Shown: positions 54,076 through 63,554, numbered from the stretch's first letter. The stretch: DNA of 64,000 nt from Coleofasciculus sp937127375 (GCA_040218875.1 JAVJQP010000080.1); one strand, 5' to 3'. Program-made: numbers and translations. The notes: generated from the sequence alone by a model not told the origin.

Positions 54076-54206
54076 TGCCAAAGGTGTCATTTATAAGACC
54101 CAATTGTATCAGACCTGAAATTGTGCGATCGCATCGCCTTGAGAAGCGTTGATTGTCATCTATCATAAGGTGTGTTCAATTCATTAAATAACGACCCCAC
54201 TTTTTT

Positions 54207-54989
54207 TTGTTATCACTACCGCCACCTAAGATAACTCCTAACTTAGGTGAAGGGCGCTTATTTAGCCACTTTACCAATGCCGAGGGAGTTACAGGAATTA
54301 CAGGGATTGTCGGTGATAGTCTTGATATAGGACAACAAGTCATCGTCAGCGAACTTCGATTTAAACAAGGAGAGAATGATTATCTAGCATGGGAATCCGG
54401 TAGTATATTCGTTACAGAATTAGGTATTGGTAACGAGGATTCGATAATGACCCATTCAAATCTTAATTCAGTTCTAGAAGATTTGGGGACGACTCAGATT
54501 GAGAAACAAGTTCCGGCGTTAGAACAAGCTGTAGACATTGTTGATTCTATTGCTATCCAAGCTGTTGCTGCTTTAAGAAAAAGTCCAAATCGCTTTCTGG
54601 TTGCCGAACGCCTTAAACGTTTCGGTTCCGTGATTGTGCCGCATCTAGAGAAACTATTCCAGGAATCGGATGATTCAGAAACTCAAATTCTGGCAGCGCT
54701 TGTGCTACTGCAATTTAACTCACGGGTAGGAGTACCTTGTCTGTTAGATGCCGTAACTCAGGATAAAGACTATGCTGGCTTAGTTGCTGAACATTTAGCA
54801 AAACTAGGAATTAAGGAAGCGATTGAACCAATTCTCAATCGTCTCAGAACGTGCCATCTCAAAGAAGTGGATTTAGTGGTTAATCTTCTAGATGCCTTAG
54901 CTAAACTCGGTGGTATCTTGCCCTCTGACTTTCAGCAACGTTTATCTGCGGCTGATGTGCCTTGGCAAATCCGTAGAAAAGGCCATTGA
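54207..54989 (+). pseudogene. decayed HEAT-like repeat gene
   Basis: An open frame of 260 codons with only a TTG at its head. The first part (LFSHFTNAEGVTGITGI, DYLAWESGSIFVTELGIG) reads like the inside of a larger protein and has no start. The C-terminal part has HEAT-like helices (SVIVPHLEKLFQESDDSET, LAALVLLQFNSRVGVPCLL). It stops at 54989, where the neighbouring frame continues with DUF4209 sequence. I treat it as a fragment; the N-terminal part resembles HYTN-type ADP-ribosyltransferase starts only loosely. Confidence 0.5.
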
Positions 54990-55774
54990 AGCCCTGAGAA
55001 GGATTGGCAAGACAAAGGAACGTGTGGAAGAACTACATAAAATGCTAGTTGAGTATCAGCACAAGGCGGTAGCAGAAATGCGATCATCTGTGTTTACTTC
55101 AGATATAAATTTTATGGAAGTAATGGAAAAAGCAAGAGAGGAGGTTAAAGGTAAATCACAGCTAGATGCTCTTCTTAAATTAGCGGTCATGGGGGTATCT
55201 CCAAAGGTTGATACACTACGAGAACAAGTTCAAGAATCTACTCGTCAGCACCTATTTCGCAACTTTGTTCCTGAATACAGGGTAAATGAAATGGGAAAAG
55301 TTACAGCTCGTAAGCCTTCAATGATATCTTCAATACTCTCTAACGATTCTCAAAAAATTGAAGAGGTGACCAGAGCTGAAACGTTTAAGTTATCTAGGCT
55401 TTACCAGCAAATTCATGCTCAGGCAGTTGTCGAACCTGCTAGAGATCAAATCAACTTGGAGCATAACGTCTACCCTAGATGATAAAGGTATTCAAAATGA
55501 ACGCGACCTTAACACACTGCTGTATTCAGAGGAAGTTAAAACTATTTTCAGTGAAGACATACTTTTTGACATTCAAAGCTTATTGATTCATCGTTTTGGC
55601 TCCAATCTCAGAAATCGAATGGCTCATGGTTTAATAGACTACGATGGATTTATCACACTAGAAGTATCTTATCTATGGTGGTTGACATTACATCTATGCT
55701 GTTTGCCAATTCTTGCCCAAAGGCAAAGCCAAAGTGAACCGAGTGAGACTTCAGAAAATCCAGAACGAGAATAA
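54964..55774 (+). pseudogene. DUF4209-family gene, frameshifted with internal deletion
   Basis: Two frames join to one family. Frame 1 (to 55482): ALRRIGKTKERVEELHKML, YRVNEMGKVTARKPSM and AQAVVEPARDQINLEHNV. Frame 2 (to 55774): LDDKGIQNERDLNTLLYS, FGSNLRNRMAHGLIDYD and SYLWWLTLHLCCLPIL, the C-terminal DUF4209 signature. Family members have a stretch of residues between these parts; here LEHNV runs almost directly into the second part, so a deletion with a frameshift near 55470 destroyed it. DUF4209 proteins are often found in defence islands. Confidence 0.7.
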
Positions 55775-55820
55775 GACTATATAAAACCTGTTATTCTGGT
55801 CAAAAACGACGCCTAAACTG

Positions 55821-56456
55821 ATGACAAAAACCCTAACAATTACTGAAGTCGTTACGTCCCTTAACGAAGCTGAATCGCGGTTCAATATTCGCCAAAGTGA
55901 TAATCTTGAGTTCTTTTCAGAATGGCAAAACAATCTTCCTGAACTCACCCAATCCGAACGGGAAACCCTCGACCGGATTAAAACGAGCTATCTCTACAAC
56001 AGTGCCGATGGCTCAATGACCGAAGCGACTGTGAATTTACTCCTCGTTTCTCCACTGTTGTACTTAGCTGGTTTTTGTGACCCGCCCTATAAACTGAAAG
56101 GAGAAAAATCAGTCGAGTTTACGGTTGAAGAACGAGATGAAACCTATCGCGGCCGCATTGACGCTCTCGTGTTAAAAAATCAATTTTGGCTGACACTGAT
56201 TGAATCCAAACAAACCAAATTTTCCTTTTCAGTCGCAATTCCCCAAGCCCTCGCCTACATGATGGCTAATCCTCATCCCACACAACCGTCCTTTGGCTTA
56301 GTCACTAATGGGGATAACTTCCTTTTCCTGAAGTTAATTCAAGAACCTGTCGGTTACTATGATTTGTCCACTGATTTTTCTATCTTTGCCCGTCCGCAAA
56401 ATGAACTATACAACGTTCTGCAAATTATGAAACGAATTGGTACGTTAATTACATGA
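55821..56456 (+). CDS. type I restriction HsdR N-terminal-like nuclease
   Basis: 211 aa. The core NLLLVSPLLYLAGFCDPPY, FTVEERDETYRGRIDALVL and FWLTLIESKQTKFSFS gives the D...ExK pattern (Asp in GRIDAL, Glu and Lys in ESK) of the restriction-endonuclease fold in HsdR N-terminal domains. The later part LVTNGDNFLFLKLI also fits. It stands alone without helicase, HsdM or HsdS, as commonly seen in cyanobacteria. It starts with ATG 47 bp after the DUF4209 remnant. Confidence 0.78.
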   Translation: MTKTLTITEVVTSLNEAESRFNIRQSDNLEFFSEWQNNLPELTQSERETLDRIKTSYLYNSADGSMTEATVNLLLVSPLLYLAGFCDPPYKLKGEKSVEFTVEERDETYRGRIDALVLKNQFWLTLIESKQTKFSFSVAIPQALAYMMANPHPTQPSFGLVTNGDNFLFLKLIQEPVGYYDLSTDFSIFARPQNELYNVLQIMKRIGTLIT

Positions 56457-56673
56457 ATAAACGCAGGTTTGTAGTAAGGGCTTTAGCCTTCTCATCGTGC
56501 CCTATCCAGGAATAAAACTGCTTAATCCATCAGTTTAATCCATCAGTTGCAGATTGCGAGGGTAGATCATTGGTCTTATATCATTGGTCATACTAGAATA
56601 CAGAAATACGAAGTGAGCGAATGACAAATTACAACTTCCCACCGTTAACTTTAATTGTCCCCACCTACTTAGT

Positions 56674-57144
56674 TCACTCCTCTGCTTTAACAAAGACGCC
56701 TAAACCAAAATCACAACTTCTGTTCCTAGACGAGCATTTACTCATTTTTACATTAATCTCATACCTATCCTCGGCTGGAGGAACAAAAGGAACAACAGCA
56801 ACAGCATAATCGGTCATATCAGATGCGATGACATTACCTTGCATATCTTCGACAATTATATCCACATCCTCACAACTCTTATCGCAAACAGCAACGAAAC
56901 TGTACTCTCGACTGGGCGATAAAAATACCGTCTTCGGTGCTTGCGCCCCTCTAGAGAGTCTGGCTACTGTTCGCGGAAATACCAGTTGATAGCCCTCCTC
57001 GTCTTGGGCTTCAATGACTGCCCGAATTTGAGCTTCGACTTCCTGCTCGGATTCGTTTAGGGGTCTAGCCGTTGCGGTAATCTGAACTGTTGTCACTGAA
57101 AACAGCGCTAGGGTAGACACAATCAGACGTGTAACAATCTTCAT
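56674..57144 (-). CDS. exported protein of unknown function
   Basis: 156 aa. A clear signal peptide (LIVSTLALFSVTTVQITATA) precedes a mature domain with two Cys pairs (CDKSCEDVDII and KCSSRNRSCDFG), probably disulfide-linked in the periplasm. Beta-rich wording (REYSFVAVCDKSCEDVDIIV, YEINVKMSKCSS) recalls PPC-like carbohydrate- or ligand-binding sandwiches, but no firm family match. Single gene. Confidence 0.65.
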   Translation of the reverse strand: MKIVTRLIVSTLALFSVTTVQITATARPLNESEQEVEAQIRAVIEAQDEEGYQLVFPRTVARLSRGAQAPKTVFLSPSREYSFVAVCDKSCEDVDIIVEDMQGNVIASDMTDYAVAVVPFVPPAEDRYEINVKMSKCSSRNRSCDFGLGVFVKAEE

Positions 57145-57255
57145 GGCAATGATGGTATGGTATGAAGCCCAAATCGAATATTGTACACCGTAGGTTCGCG
57201 ATCGCCTATTCTTCGGTTCAGTTCAACTCCTCAAAAGACCCATGATTAATGACGA

Positions 57256-58047
57256 CTAAGACTCGTCTTCCACAGGCAAAAACTCCTTGGTTTCCGATGA
57301 ATATTCCCAAGCAACTCCGTCTGGATCTTTACTTTGACTCCATTGGGCAAAATCCGGATCAGATTTGCGCTTGCCAATCGTACTCGAATGAACATCGAGT
57401 CGTTTGGCTAATTCTGCCTGAATCAAAGCCTGACCCTCTTTCTCTTCATCCTCAGATTGCTCAGATTGAGGTGATGGCTTCTCCGGCGGGGATTCGAGTT
57501 TTTCCTGAATGTCCGCTTCCTCAGTCTCAGATTCCCAAGGACTGGACTTATCCTCCATCTCTTCCTCTGTCTCATCCTCTCCATCTTCCATCAGCCATTG
57601 AACCAGCTTTGGGGCTTGATTGGTCAAGGATTCATTCTCTTGTTCCGGTAGCGGTTCACTGCTATCAAAGATGCTTCCCAGAGCATTAGCCGTGAGAAAG
57701 TAATAAACGGTTCCTTTATCCTCGTAGTCTCGACGCTTCGCCCCAAATTCTTCTGCCTTTCTCTCCAAGTATCGCTGGGCGGCGGTTCCAGAGATGTTCG
57801 CTTTTATCGACAAGTCTAAGGGCGTCAAGCAACCCTGATTGTCTTTGATCAGTTGATTAAACCAGGGGTTGACTTGCTTACTCCATTGCAGCCACCGATA
57901 CTGTTGCCAAATTTTCAACAGAATAATCACAACCAAAAGCGCAAGCAGATAGGGCCACGTTTTAAACAACAGGACGAATACAAACGCGATCGGGAGTAGG
58001 AGAATTAGAATCCCTGTAGTACTGCTATCAATTACTTTTCCGGTCAT
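57256..58047 (-). CDS. membrane protein with winged-helix-like region, cyanobacterial
   Basis: 263 aa. Two N-terminal membrane helices (GILILLLPIAFVFVLLF, PYLLALLVVIILLKIW) are followed by a soluble region resembling a winged helix (GTAAQRYLERKAEEFGAKRR). An acidic, probably disordered stretch (about 135-215) comes next, then a small C-terminal helix-turn-helix-like part (AKRLDVHSSTIGKRKSDPDF). I do not know the family name. The topology suggests a membrane-tethered regulator. Single gene. Confidence 0.65.
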   Translation of the reverse strand: MTGKVIDSSTTGILILLLPIAFVFVLLFKTWPYLLALLVVIILLKIWQQYRWLQWSKQVNPWFNQLIKDNQGCLTPLDLSIKANISGTAAQRYLERKAEEFGAKRRDYEDKGTVYYFLTANALGSIFDSSEPLPEQENESLTNQAPKLVQWLMEDGEDETEEEMEDKSSPWESETEEADIQEKLESPPEKPSPQSEQSEDEEKEGQALIQAELAKRLDVHSSTIGKRKSDPDFAQWSQSKDPDGVAWEYSSETKEFLPVEDES

Positions 58048-58172
58048 ATCCCTGCTTGCAATTTTCTCTTGAGCGTAAGCGAATTACGGTAACGATGGCA
58101 TTTCCTTGACTGACAGCCCAGCCTTAGCTGGCTCTAGCCTAACTTAAGCCGTTGATTGGCACGTTGCCTATC

Positions 58173-58991
58173 TCAACAGTTTACGGTTTCTTGAGCCAGG
58201 TTGGTCAGCGAGAGGCGTTTTAACATCGCTGCCCGTGCTTGCTTTGCTAACGTATCATCTAGGGGCGTCAAAGTGATAGGGGTTTGGTACTTTTGTTTTA
58301 ATCCGGTTTGGATCAGCCAATCGGCGATAAAGGGATTCTTGGGTAAAAGTGGACCATGGGAGTAGGTCGCGATCGCGTTTCGATAAAATGCCCCTTCCAT
58401 GCCATCCTCGCCGTTATTCCCGTAGCCTTTCATCACTTTACCCAGAGGAGAGACATTCCCCAAATAGGTACGCCCGCCATGATTTTCAAAGCCAATCACA
58501 ATCGGCTTACGTCCCAGCATCTGTTCTAAGTCTTGGGCGAGGGGAGATGCGGTTAACTCAAAAACGACATTGCCAATACAGCGACGGGCATCAGGTCCAG
58601 GATGCTTACTGACAAAATCCAACAAGCCTAATCCTTCAATCCGTTGACCTAAAGCGGGTTCGTAATAGTGCCCCAACAGTTGCGGGGAACCGCAGGTAAA
58701 CACGCCAGGGGTTCCGGTTTCCAGTTTCTGGCGCAACGTATCTGCCTTTGTCCCCCGCAAGTCCCGCATCACAATTTCCTGTTGTCGGTCTTGGGCACCA
58801 CCTCCCATAAACACATCGACCTGATGGAATTGGTCAGCAGAGGTTTGCTGGTCGAGGGCTAGGACATTCACCCGAATCCCCCGCCATTGAGCGCGTTGTT
58901 GGAGGCAGATCACATTGCCGCGATCGCCGTAGGTACTCATTAGGGTCGGGTATAGCCAGCCAATCGTTAGTTCTAGGTGTTCGGGATTCAT
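58173..58991 (-). CDS. gatD: lipid II isoglutaminyl synthase, glutaminase subunit GatD
   Basis: 272 aa. The CobB/CobQ-like class I amidotransferase fold is shown by TYGDRGNVICLQQRAQW, the nucleophile Cys100 in GVFTCGSPQLLG and the catalytic His171 in GFENHGGRTYLGN. It releases ammonia from glutamine for MurT, which amidates the D-Glu of lipid II in peptidoglycan. murT (60434..61783) is upstream on the same strand, but the usual tight murT-gatD junction is interrupted by 1.4 kb with a toxin-antitoxin pair and a partial gatD copy. Confidence 0.88.
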   Translation of the reverse strand: MNPEHLELTIGWLYPTLMSTYGDRGNVICLQQRAQWRGIRVNVLALDQQTSADQFHQVDVFMGGGAQDRQQEIVMRDLRGTKADTLRQKLETGTPGVFTCGSPQLLGHYYEPALGQRIEGLGLLDFVSKHPGPDARRCIGNVVFELTASPLAQDLEQMLGRKPIVIGFENHGGRTYLGNVSPLGKVMKGYGNNGEDGMEGAFYRNAIATYSHGPLLPKNPFIADWLIQTGLKQKYQTPITLTPLDDTLAKQARAAMLKRLSLTNLAQETVNC

Positions 58992-59052
58992 CGTTTTTGC
59001 TTACTCTCTATCTAAGTTTTACAGGCTGACTAGAGGGAAAACGGAAAGAAGT

Positions 59053-59206
59053 CCTGTAGAGACGGGTTTAGCCACAATCGTAGAGACGGGTTTAGGGACT
59101 GTAGGGGCGGGTTTAGGGACTAAATTCACCTATTCACCGATAAATGAACAACAAAACCCGCCCTCCTCACCGATAAATGAACAACAAAATCCGCCCTCCC
59201 TCACCG
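59053..59206. repeat. cluster of GGGCGGGTTT elements and tandem CACCGATAAATGAACAACAAAA
   Basis: GACGGGTTTAG and TGTAGGGGCGGGTTTAGGGA lead to ACAAAACCCGCCCTC, followed by two further ACCGATAAATGAACAACAAA units. This fills the 384-bp gap between gatD and the PIN gene; no gene seen. Confidence 0.75.
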
Positions 59207-59375
59207 ATAACAGTTCAACCCAACCCCCCTGGCAAATCATAAAATTAACCCTTAAAATTACCATTTTTTCTATTTTTTGTCAAAAAAAGATTTTGATTTT
59301 TACAAAAATACATGCATCGAACCCCAACGGGCTTGAGTCGGAGGAGTACCGCTTTTTGACGCCAAAGTAAGGGGT

Positions 59376-59609
59376 TCAGCTTACGATGAGACAGGTTAAC
59401 TGCTCTAAGACATCGAGAGCGTCCTGTGCAGGTAAGTTACGCTTTTCAAATAACGGTGGGAGGTATTTCCTGGCATCTAAATAGCACTCATCTGGGGTAA
59501 AAAATTGGGTGGTTGTGATATGCTCTTCTAATAATCCTCGAACCTTTCTCCCTAAAACAGCGCGAACTAAGATATTTGCATCCAGAACAATTTGTTTCTT
59601 GGTTGACAT
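59376..59609 (-). pseudogene. PIN-domain (VapC-like) toxin, C-terminally truncated
   Basis: 77 codons. The PIN start KKQIVLDANILVRAVLG holds the first catalytic Asp, and FTPDECYLDARKYLP follows. Family proteins are about 140-150 aa and have further acidic residues in the second half; here the frame stops right after LEQLTCLIVS. The gene is followed by repeat sequence, so the toxin is probably inactive. It follows the antitoxin gene by 9 bp. Confidence 0.75.
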
Positions 59610-59618
59610 GAAAACGAT

Positions 59619-59873
59619 TTAGGCTTTATTTTCGCGAAGTTGGCGAAATTCTTGCACCAGTTCATCTTCACTGATTCCTTGCTCAGCTAGTAAAGCATCA
59701 AGTTTGGCTGCTGCTTGTTTGAGGGCTTCTAGTTCAGCTTTGACGGGTTCTTGATGGGCAGGGACAAAATACCCAACGGTTTGTCCGTGACGCATCACAG
59801 CAACGGGAGAAGCAGCGTCTATATACTTGGCTAAGTTTTGCCTGAACTCCCGAACACCAATTCTTTCTACCAT
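59619..59873 (-). CDS. Phd/YefM-type antitoxin
   Basis: 84 aa from ATG 59873. The N-terminal DNA-binding part (MVERIGVREFRQNLAKYID, PVAVMRHGQTVGYFVPA) is the Phd/YefM fold; the C-terminal helix (AEQGISEDELVQEFRQLRE) would bind the PIN toxin. A palindromic operator lies 20-40 bp upstream, consistent with autorepression. Its toxin is truncated, so the pair is likely a relic that may still bind DNA. Confidence 0.82.
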   Translation of the reverse strand: MVERIGVREFRQNLAKYIDAASPVAVMRHGQTVGYFVPAHQEPVKAELEALKQAAAKLDALLAEQGISEDELVQEFRQLRENKA

Positions 59874-59892
59874 TTCACTCTCTACTTTTGAT

Positions 59893-59914
59893 TTGTGTAT
59901 CGTTGTGTACACAA
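59893..59914. promoter_or_regulatory. probable antitoxin operator
   Basis: Perfect palindrome TTGTGTACACAA with a further TTGTGTA half-site 10 bp before it, 30-40 bp upstream of the antitoxin ATG, as expected for Phd/YefM autorepression. Confidence 0.55.
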
Positions 59915-60004
59915 ATTCTAGCATAGGTTTCGATCTCAACTTCTTTGGGTGGTGCGTTTGCTTAACAGCAACGCACCCTACTGGCGTAACACTAAATCTT
60001 GGGT

Positions 60005-60205
60005 AAGGGGAGAGGCGGTTAACTCGAAGACGACATTGCCAATACAGCGACGGGCTTTAGGTCTAGGATGCTTACTGACAAAATCCAATAACCCTAATCC
60101 TTAAATCCGTTGACCTAAAGCGGGTTCGTAATAGTGACCCAACAGTTGCGGAGAACCGCAGGTAAACACTCCAGGGGTTCCGGTTTCCAGTTTCTGGCGT
60201 AATTC
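60005..60205 (-). pseudogene. partial duplicate of gatD
   Basis: About 200 bp matching 58544..58736 of gatD with scattered changes. It encodes the Cys region (QKLETGTPGVFTCGSPQLL) but has an in-frame stop after ALGQRI. Between 60206 and 60283 the frame is of unknown origin (IDRSTIIFIVSDNK). It lies where the native gatD start would join murT. Confidence 0.85.
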
Positions 60206-60364
60206 ATGGATTACTCCTACAGATGGTCGTTTAGGCTTATTATCGGAAACAATAAAAATTATCGTAGACCGATCTATTTTCACAAGATTATTGTCCAGGG
60301 TAAGCTCATCTAATTTGGTATAAATTGCAATTCTGGCAATAATCGGTTGACTACTCCCTTTATA

Positions 60365-60421
60365 AACCAGTCCGCGTAGGCGGACTTTGTTTGTGTAGCT
60401 GCGATTTCAATCGCCTCCTCA
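60365..60421. repeat. inverted copy of the 4154..4214 repeat
   Basis: GTCCGCGTAGGCGGAC followed by GCTGCGATTTCAATCGCCTC. It sits directly after the murT stop on the minus strand. Confidence 0.7.
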
Positions 60422-60433
60422 AAAGGGGGTTAC

Positions 60434-61783
60434 TCACAAAATCTGCCGCCCGGTGAGCAATCCCCGCACTTCTAACATGGCAGAATAAGTGGGTAAAATA
60501 TGCAGCGTTTCATCCTCTGGTGTATGTGCCAATGCCGTCTTAATCGCCTCCTGTAAATCCTCTTTAATAATTAACTCACAAGGATGTTCTGCCTCAGATT
60601 GAGAATACTTGAGGCGCAATGCCATATCATAAACGCGATCGCCACTCACAACAATCGTTCCCCCTAACGCCACCAGCTTCTCGGTATCCACGTCCCAAAT
60701 CCAAGACACATCCGTCCCATCAGGGGTGCGGTCATTCAACACTACTAACTTGGTCGAAGCTGCCCCCTGTTTTTGGATATCATGCACCGCCCGAATCGTT
60801 TCATTCATCCCGACTGGATTTTTCGATAACAGAATTCGCACGTTCTTGCCCTGAACCACCAATTCCTCGGCGCGTCCAAATGCCGCCTTGAAGGTTTTAA
60901 CCGTATCGTAAATATCCGCCCGTTCAATCCCCAATTCCTCTGCCACTAATCCGGCGGCGAGGGTATTATATTTGTTATAAATACCAATTAAGATTTGGGG
61001 CCACTCCTGACTATTTACTGCTAAGGAACTTTTCTGAAATCCGCAACTCGCGCAGTGGTAGTCCCCTAAATGAGACAAGTAAACCCCCTTGTAATCCAAG
61101 GGATAGCCGCAACTGGGACAGTAAATCGAGTCTACGGCATGGGGAATTTCTTCCAGATAGCGCTCCGGTTCATTTAACCCGAAAAATCGCACCGTTTGCG
61201 ATAACTGCTGACCCAAATGACACAGTGTCGGATCATCAGCATTCAAAATCACCCGTGTTTGAGCAGGAAGCGGTGCGATCGCCTTCATCCAACGCTGACT
61301 AATTGTATCTACTTCCCCGTAGCGATCAAGCTGATCACGAAATAGATTTAAGCCCAAAATCACTTGGGGCTGACAATCCTGCAAGAGCAAGGGTAAGATA
61401 TTTTCATCCACTTCTAAAATGGCATAATCGGCATCCAGCACACCAACAACATTGGTATGCTCCATCAACGCCGTCACCAACCCATTAATCAAATTCGCAC
61501 CCGTGACATTATGCGCCACTCGCCACCCCTGACGCTCCAACAGAGTCCGCAATAATAGAGCCGTCGTGGTTTTGCCATTCGTCCCCACAATCAGAATCAC
61601 CCCACGCCGTACCTGTGCCAAAAGCAACGGCAAAGCATGGGGTTGAATTCTGCGGGCAATTGACCCTGGTAATACACTCGCTGCCCCTAAACGGAATCCT
61701 CGCACCAACGAGGTAACGCTTTTAGCCGCGCCTACCGATAAACTCAGACGCACTTGATCTAGCACTGATTGACTCACATCCAC
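60434..61783 (-). CDS. murT: lipid II isoglutaminyl synthase, ligase subunit MurT
   Basis: 449 aa with a GTG start; another GTG two codons on (61777) has better spacing from GGGAGGAG. Mur-ligase ATP site VGTNGKTTTALLLRTLL, then DADYAILEVDEN. A four-Cys zinc ribbon (YCPSCGYPLD, YHCASCGF) is inserted, as in MurT. The C-terminal DUF1727 domain has SKNPVGMNETIRAV and DRTPDGTDVSWIWDVD. With GatD it amidates lipid II D-Glu. It is separated from gatD by an insertion. Confidence 0.9.
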   Translation of the reverse strand: MDVSQSVLDQVRLSLSVGAAKSVTSLVRGFRLGAASVLPGSIARRIQPHALPLLLAQVRRGVILIVGTNGKTTTALLLRTLLERQGWRVAHNVTGANLINGLVTALMEHTNVVGVLDADYAILEVDENILPLLLQDCQPQVILGLNLFRDQLDRYGEVDTISQRWMKAIAPLPAQTRVILNADDPTLCHLGQQLSQTVRFFGLNEPERYLEEIPHAVDSIYCPSCGYPLDYKGVYLSHLGDYHCASCGFQKSSLAVNSQEWPQILIGIYNKYNTLAAGLVAEELGIERADIYDTVKTFKAAFGRAEELVVQGKNVRILLSKNPVGMNETIRAVHDIQKQGAASTKLVVLNDRTPDGTDVSWIWDVDTEKLVALGGTIVVSGDRVYDMALRLKYSQSEAEHPCELIIKEDLQEAIKTALAHTPEDETLHILPTYSAMLEVRGLLTGRQIL

Positions 61784-61958
61784 ACTCCTCCCAGATGGGG
61801 CAGCTTTTTGGTTCGCTGAGCTTATACTAGGTTATTTACTCAGCCATCTATAGCTCGTCAGCATAATATTCTACCTATTTGCGTAAGTTCGTAGTTGCGC
61901 TGTCTTCGCCATAAACGTCTGCATCGCCCACGATAAACCTTTCACTCCAACCTTGGTC

Positions 61959-62020
61959 AGGGCGGGTTTAGTCGCATCTGGGTTAGGGAAGCAACGATAA
62001 TAGCGAAACCCGCCCCTACA
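61959..62020. repeat. dispersed GGGCGGGTTT element
   Basis: GGTCAGGGCGGGTTTAGTC to GAAACCCGCCCCTACA. It lies in the 403-bp gap between murT and the HEAT-phosphatase gene, which otherwise shows no gene. Confidence 0.8.
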
Positions 62021-62097
62021 CCCTACACCCAGTAGTACCCTCAAGTCCCTTGTCACCCCCTCATACCGAGTGGCGCTCAAACATAGTAGATAGGAAA

Positions 62098-62143
62098 AGC
62101 AGGGGAAGCAGGGGCAGCAGGGGAAGCAGGGGCAGCAGGGGGA
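62098..62143. repeat. short tandem repeat (AGCAGGGGA/CAGCAGGGG)n
   Basis: Five imperfect 9-bp units following the repeat region after murT. Confidence 0.8.
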
Positions 62144-62186
62144 GGGAAAGTTATATCTTTGAATGCAACTTGGTATCAGGTCAAAA

Positions 62187-63554
62187 CTATTTCACCGAGT
62201 CATGATGCTGTTGCACCACTTGAACCAATCGACCCCCGCAATTTAAAATATCATCGGCTAACTGAACAATCCACAGATTGGGCAGGGCTTGAGGTCTAAT
62301 GGCTAAAACATTGGCAAGGGCATCGTCCTCTCTACCCACGCCCAATAACTCAGTACAAACAATCAACGCCACCGCCGCCGAACGACTCACTCCAGATTGA
62401 CAATGGATGAGTAAATCCCCCTGGTTCGACGAAATCAAATTGGTAAATTCGATAATTTGCAGGATATGCTCTACTGTCGGCAAGACATATTCGGGATCAT
62501 CATGGGGTATATCAATATCATCAAACTCTAATCGCAAATGGTGAGGAATGCGAGTATAACCCGGAGGCGGAGCAACTCCCGGAGAACCAATGGAAATCAG
62601 ATAGTGAATGGATGACCCTGGCGTTTTCGACCAGAGATATTCACTGGCTTCACTAAATGAACCAATCCAGAGTTTAGGTAAACCCGGAATTTGAATAGAA
62701 CTCGCCGCCATTGCTGAGATATCCTGCACATCGCGATTCATCGCCCCCTTGAGTTTTTCAATCACCGCCGCTGCTCTATCTCGAACATAAGCATCTTCAT
62801 CATTAAGCGCTTGTCGAATACCCGCTATCACTGTTGGTGTGCCAATATTTCCCAAGGCTTCCACCACTCTGGTGCGGACAAAGACATCTCCATCGCTAAG
62901 TGACTGTAAAATTCCCGCAATGGCCGTTTCAGTGCCAATTTCACCTAATACGGACACAGACGCCGCCCGAACTTCTAAGACAGGATGATAAAGCCCTTCC
63001 AGGAGAATAGAAACCGCCTCTTCGCTCGCCAGATTTCCTAAGGCATAGACGGCTTTGGTGTGAATATAAAAGTCTGGGTCATAGAGCGCCCGTTTTAAGT
63101 CTTCGAGTGCGGCATCACTTCTGAGTTGTCCTAACGCCCATGTCGCTCTACCGCGAACATAGTGATCCTCATCTTCTCGCAAAACCTGTAGGAGTGGGTC
63201 AATTGCCACAGGATTGGCGATACGTCCCAACGCCGTCGCCGCCCGCCAACGGACTTGAGCATCCTCATGGTTTAGGGCGTCCAAGAGTCCCGTAACTGCC
63301 TGTTCACTACCGATTTCCCCTAATGCCCACGTTGCCCACTTTCGCACCTGCGGGGATGAATCTGCCAAGGCTGCAAGTAAATCCGTCACTACCACCTCGC
63401 TACCAATTTGTGCTAGTCCCCACGCCGCCCAAGCCTGTACGCTATTATCGTCCTGGTTGAGTCCTTGCCGGAAAACTGGAATCGATTGTTCTGAGCGCAT
63501 TCGGGCTAAGGAGCGAATTTTATGCACGACTGAAGCATTATCAGGGTTAGTCAT
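62187..63554 (-). CDS. HEAT-repeat protein fused to a protein-tyrosine-phosphatase-like domain
   Basis: 455 aa. Residues 20-270 are eight or so PBS-lyase/HEAT units (VRKWATWALGEIGSEQAV, VRWRAATALGRIANPVAI). Residues 290-450 form a cysteine phosphatase: HCQSGVSRS gives the HCx5R signature with Cys385 and Arg391, an Asp-rich loop (FDDIDIPHDDPE) can supply the general acid, and IRPQALPNLWIVQLADDIL closes the domain as in COG5350-type tyrosine phosphatases. The whole frame is open with an ATG start. HEAT repeats would bind a partner and the phosphatase act on it. I do not recall this fusion as a named family. Confidence 0.82.
   Translation of the reverse strand: MTNPDNASVVHKIRSLARMRSEQSIPVFRQGLNQDDNSVQAWAAWGLAQIGSEVVVTDLLAALADSSPQVRKWATWALGEIGSEQAVTGLLDALNHEDAQVRWRAATALGRIANPVAIDPLLQVLREDEDHYVRGRATWALGQLRSDAALEDLKRALYDPDFYIHTKAVYALGNLASEEAVSILLEGLYHPVLEVRAASVSVLGEIGTETAIAGILQSLSDGDVFVRTRVVEALGNIGTPTVIAGIRQALNDEDAYVRDRAAAVIEKLKGAMNRDVQDISAMAASSIQIPGLPKLWIGSFSEASEYLWSKTPGSSIHYLISIGSPGVAPPPGYTRIPHHLRLEFDDIDIPHDDPEYVLPTVEHILQIIEFTNLISSNQGDLLIHCQSGVSRSAAVALIVCTELLGVGREDDALANVLAIRPQALPNLWIVQLADDILNCGGRLVQVVQQHHDSVK

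Noticed and set aside
60101..60283. 60-codon minus-strand frame with the GatD active-site segment
   Set aside because: It is part of the partial gatD copy fused to unrelated upstream codons and stopped by an in-frame stop, so not a gene.
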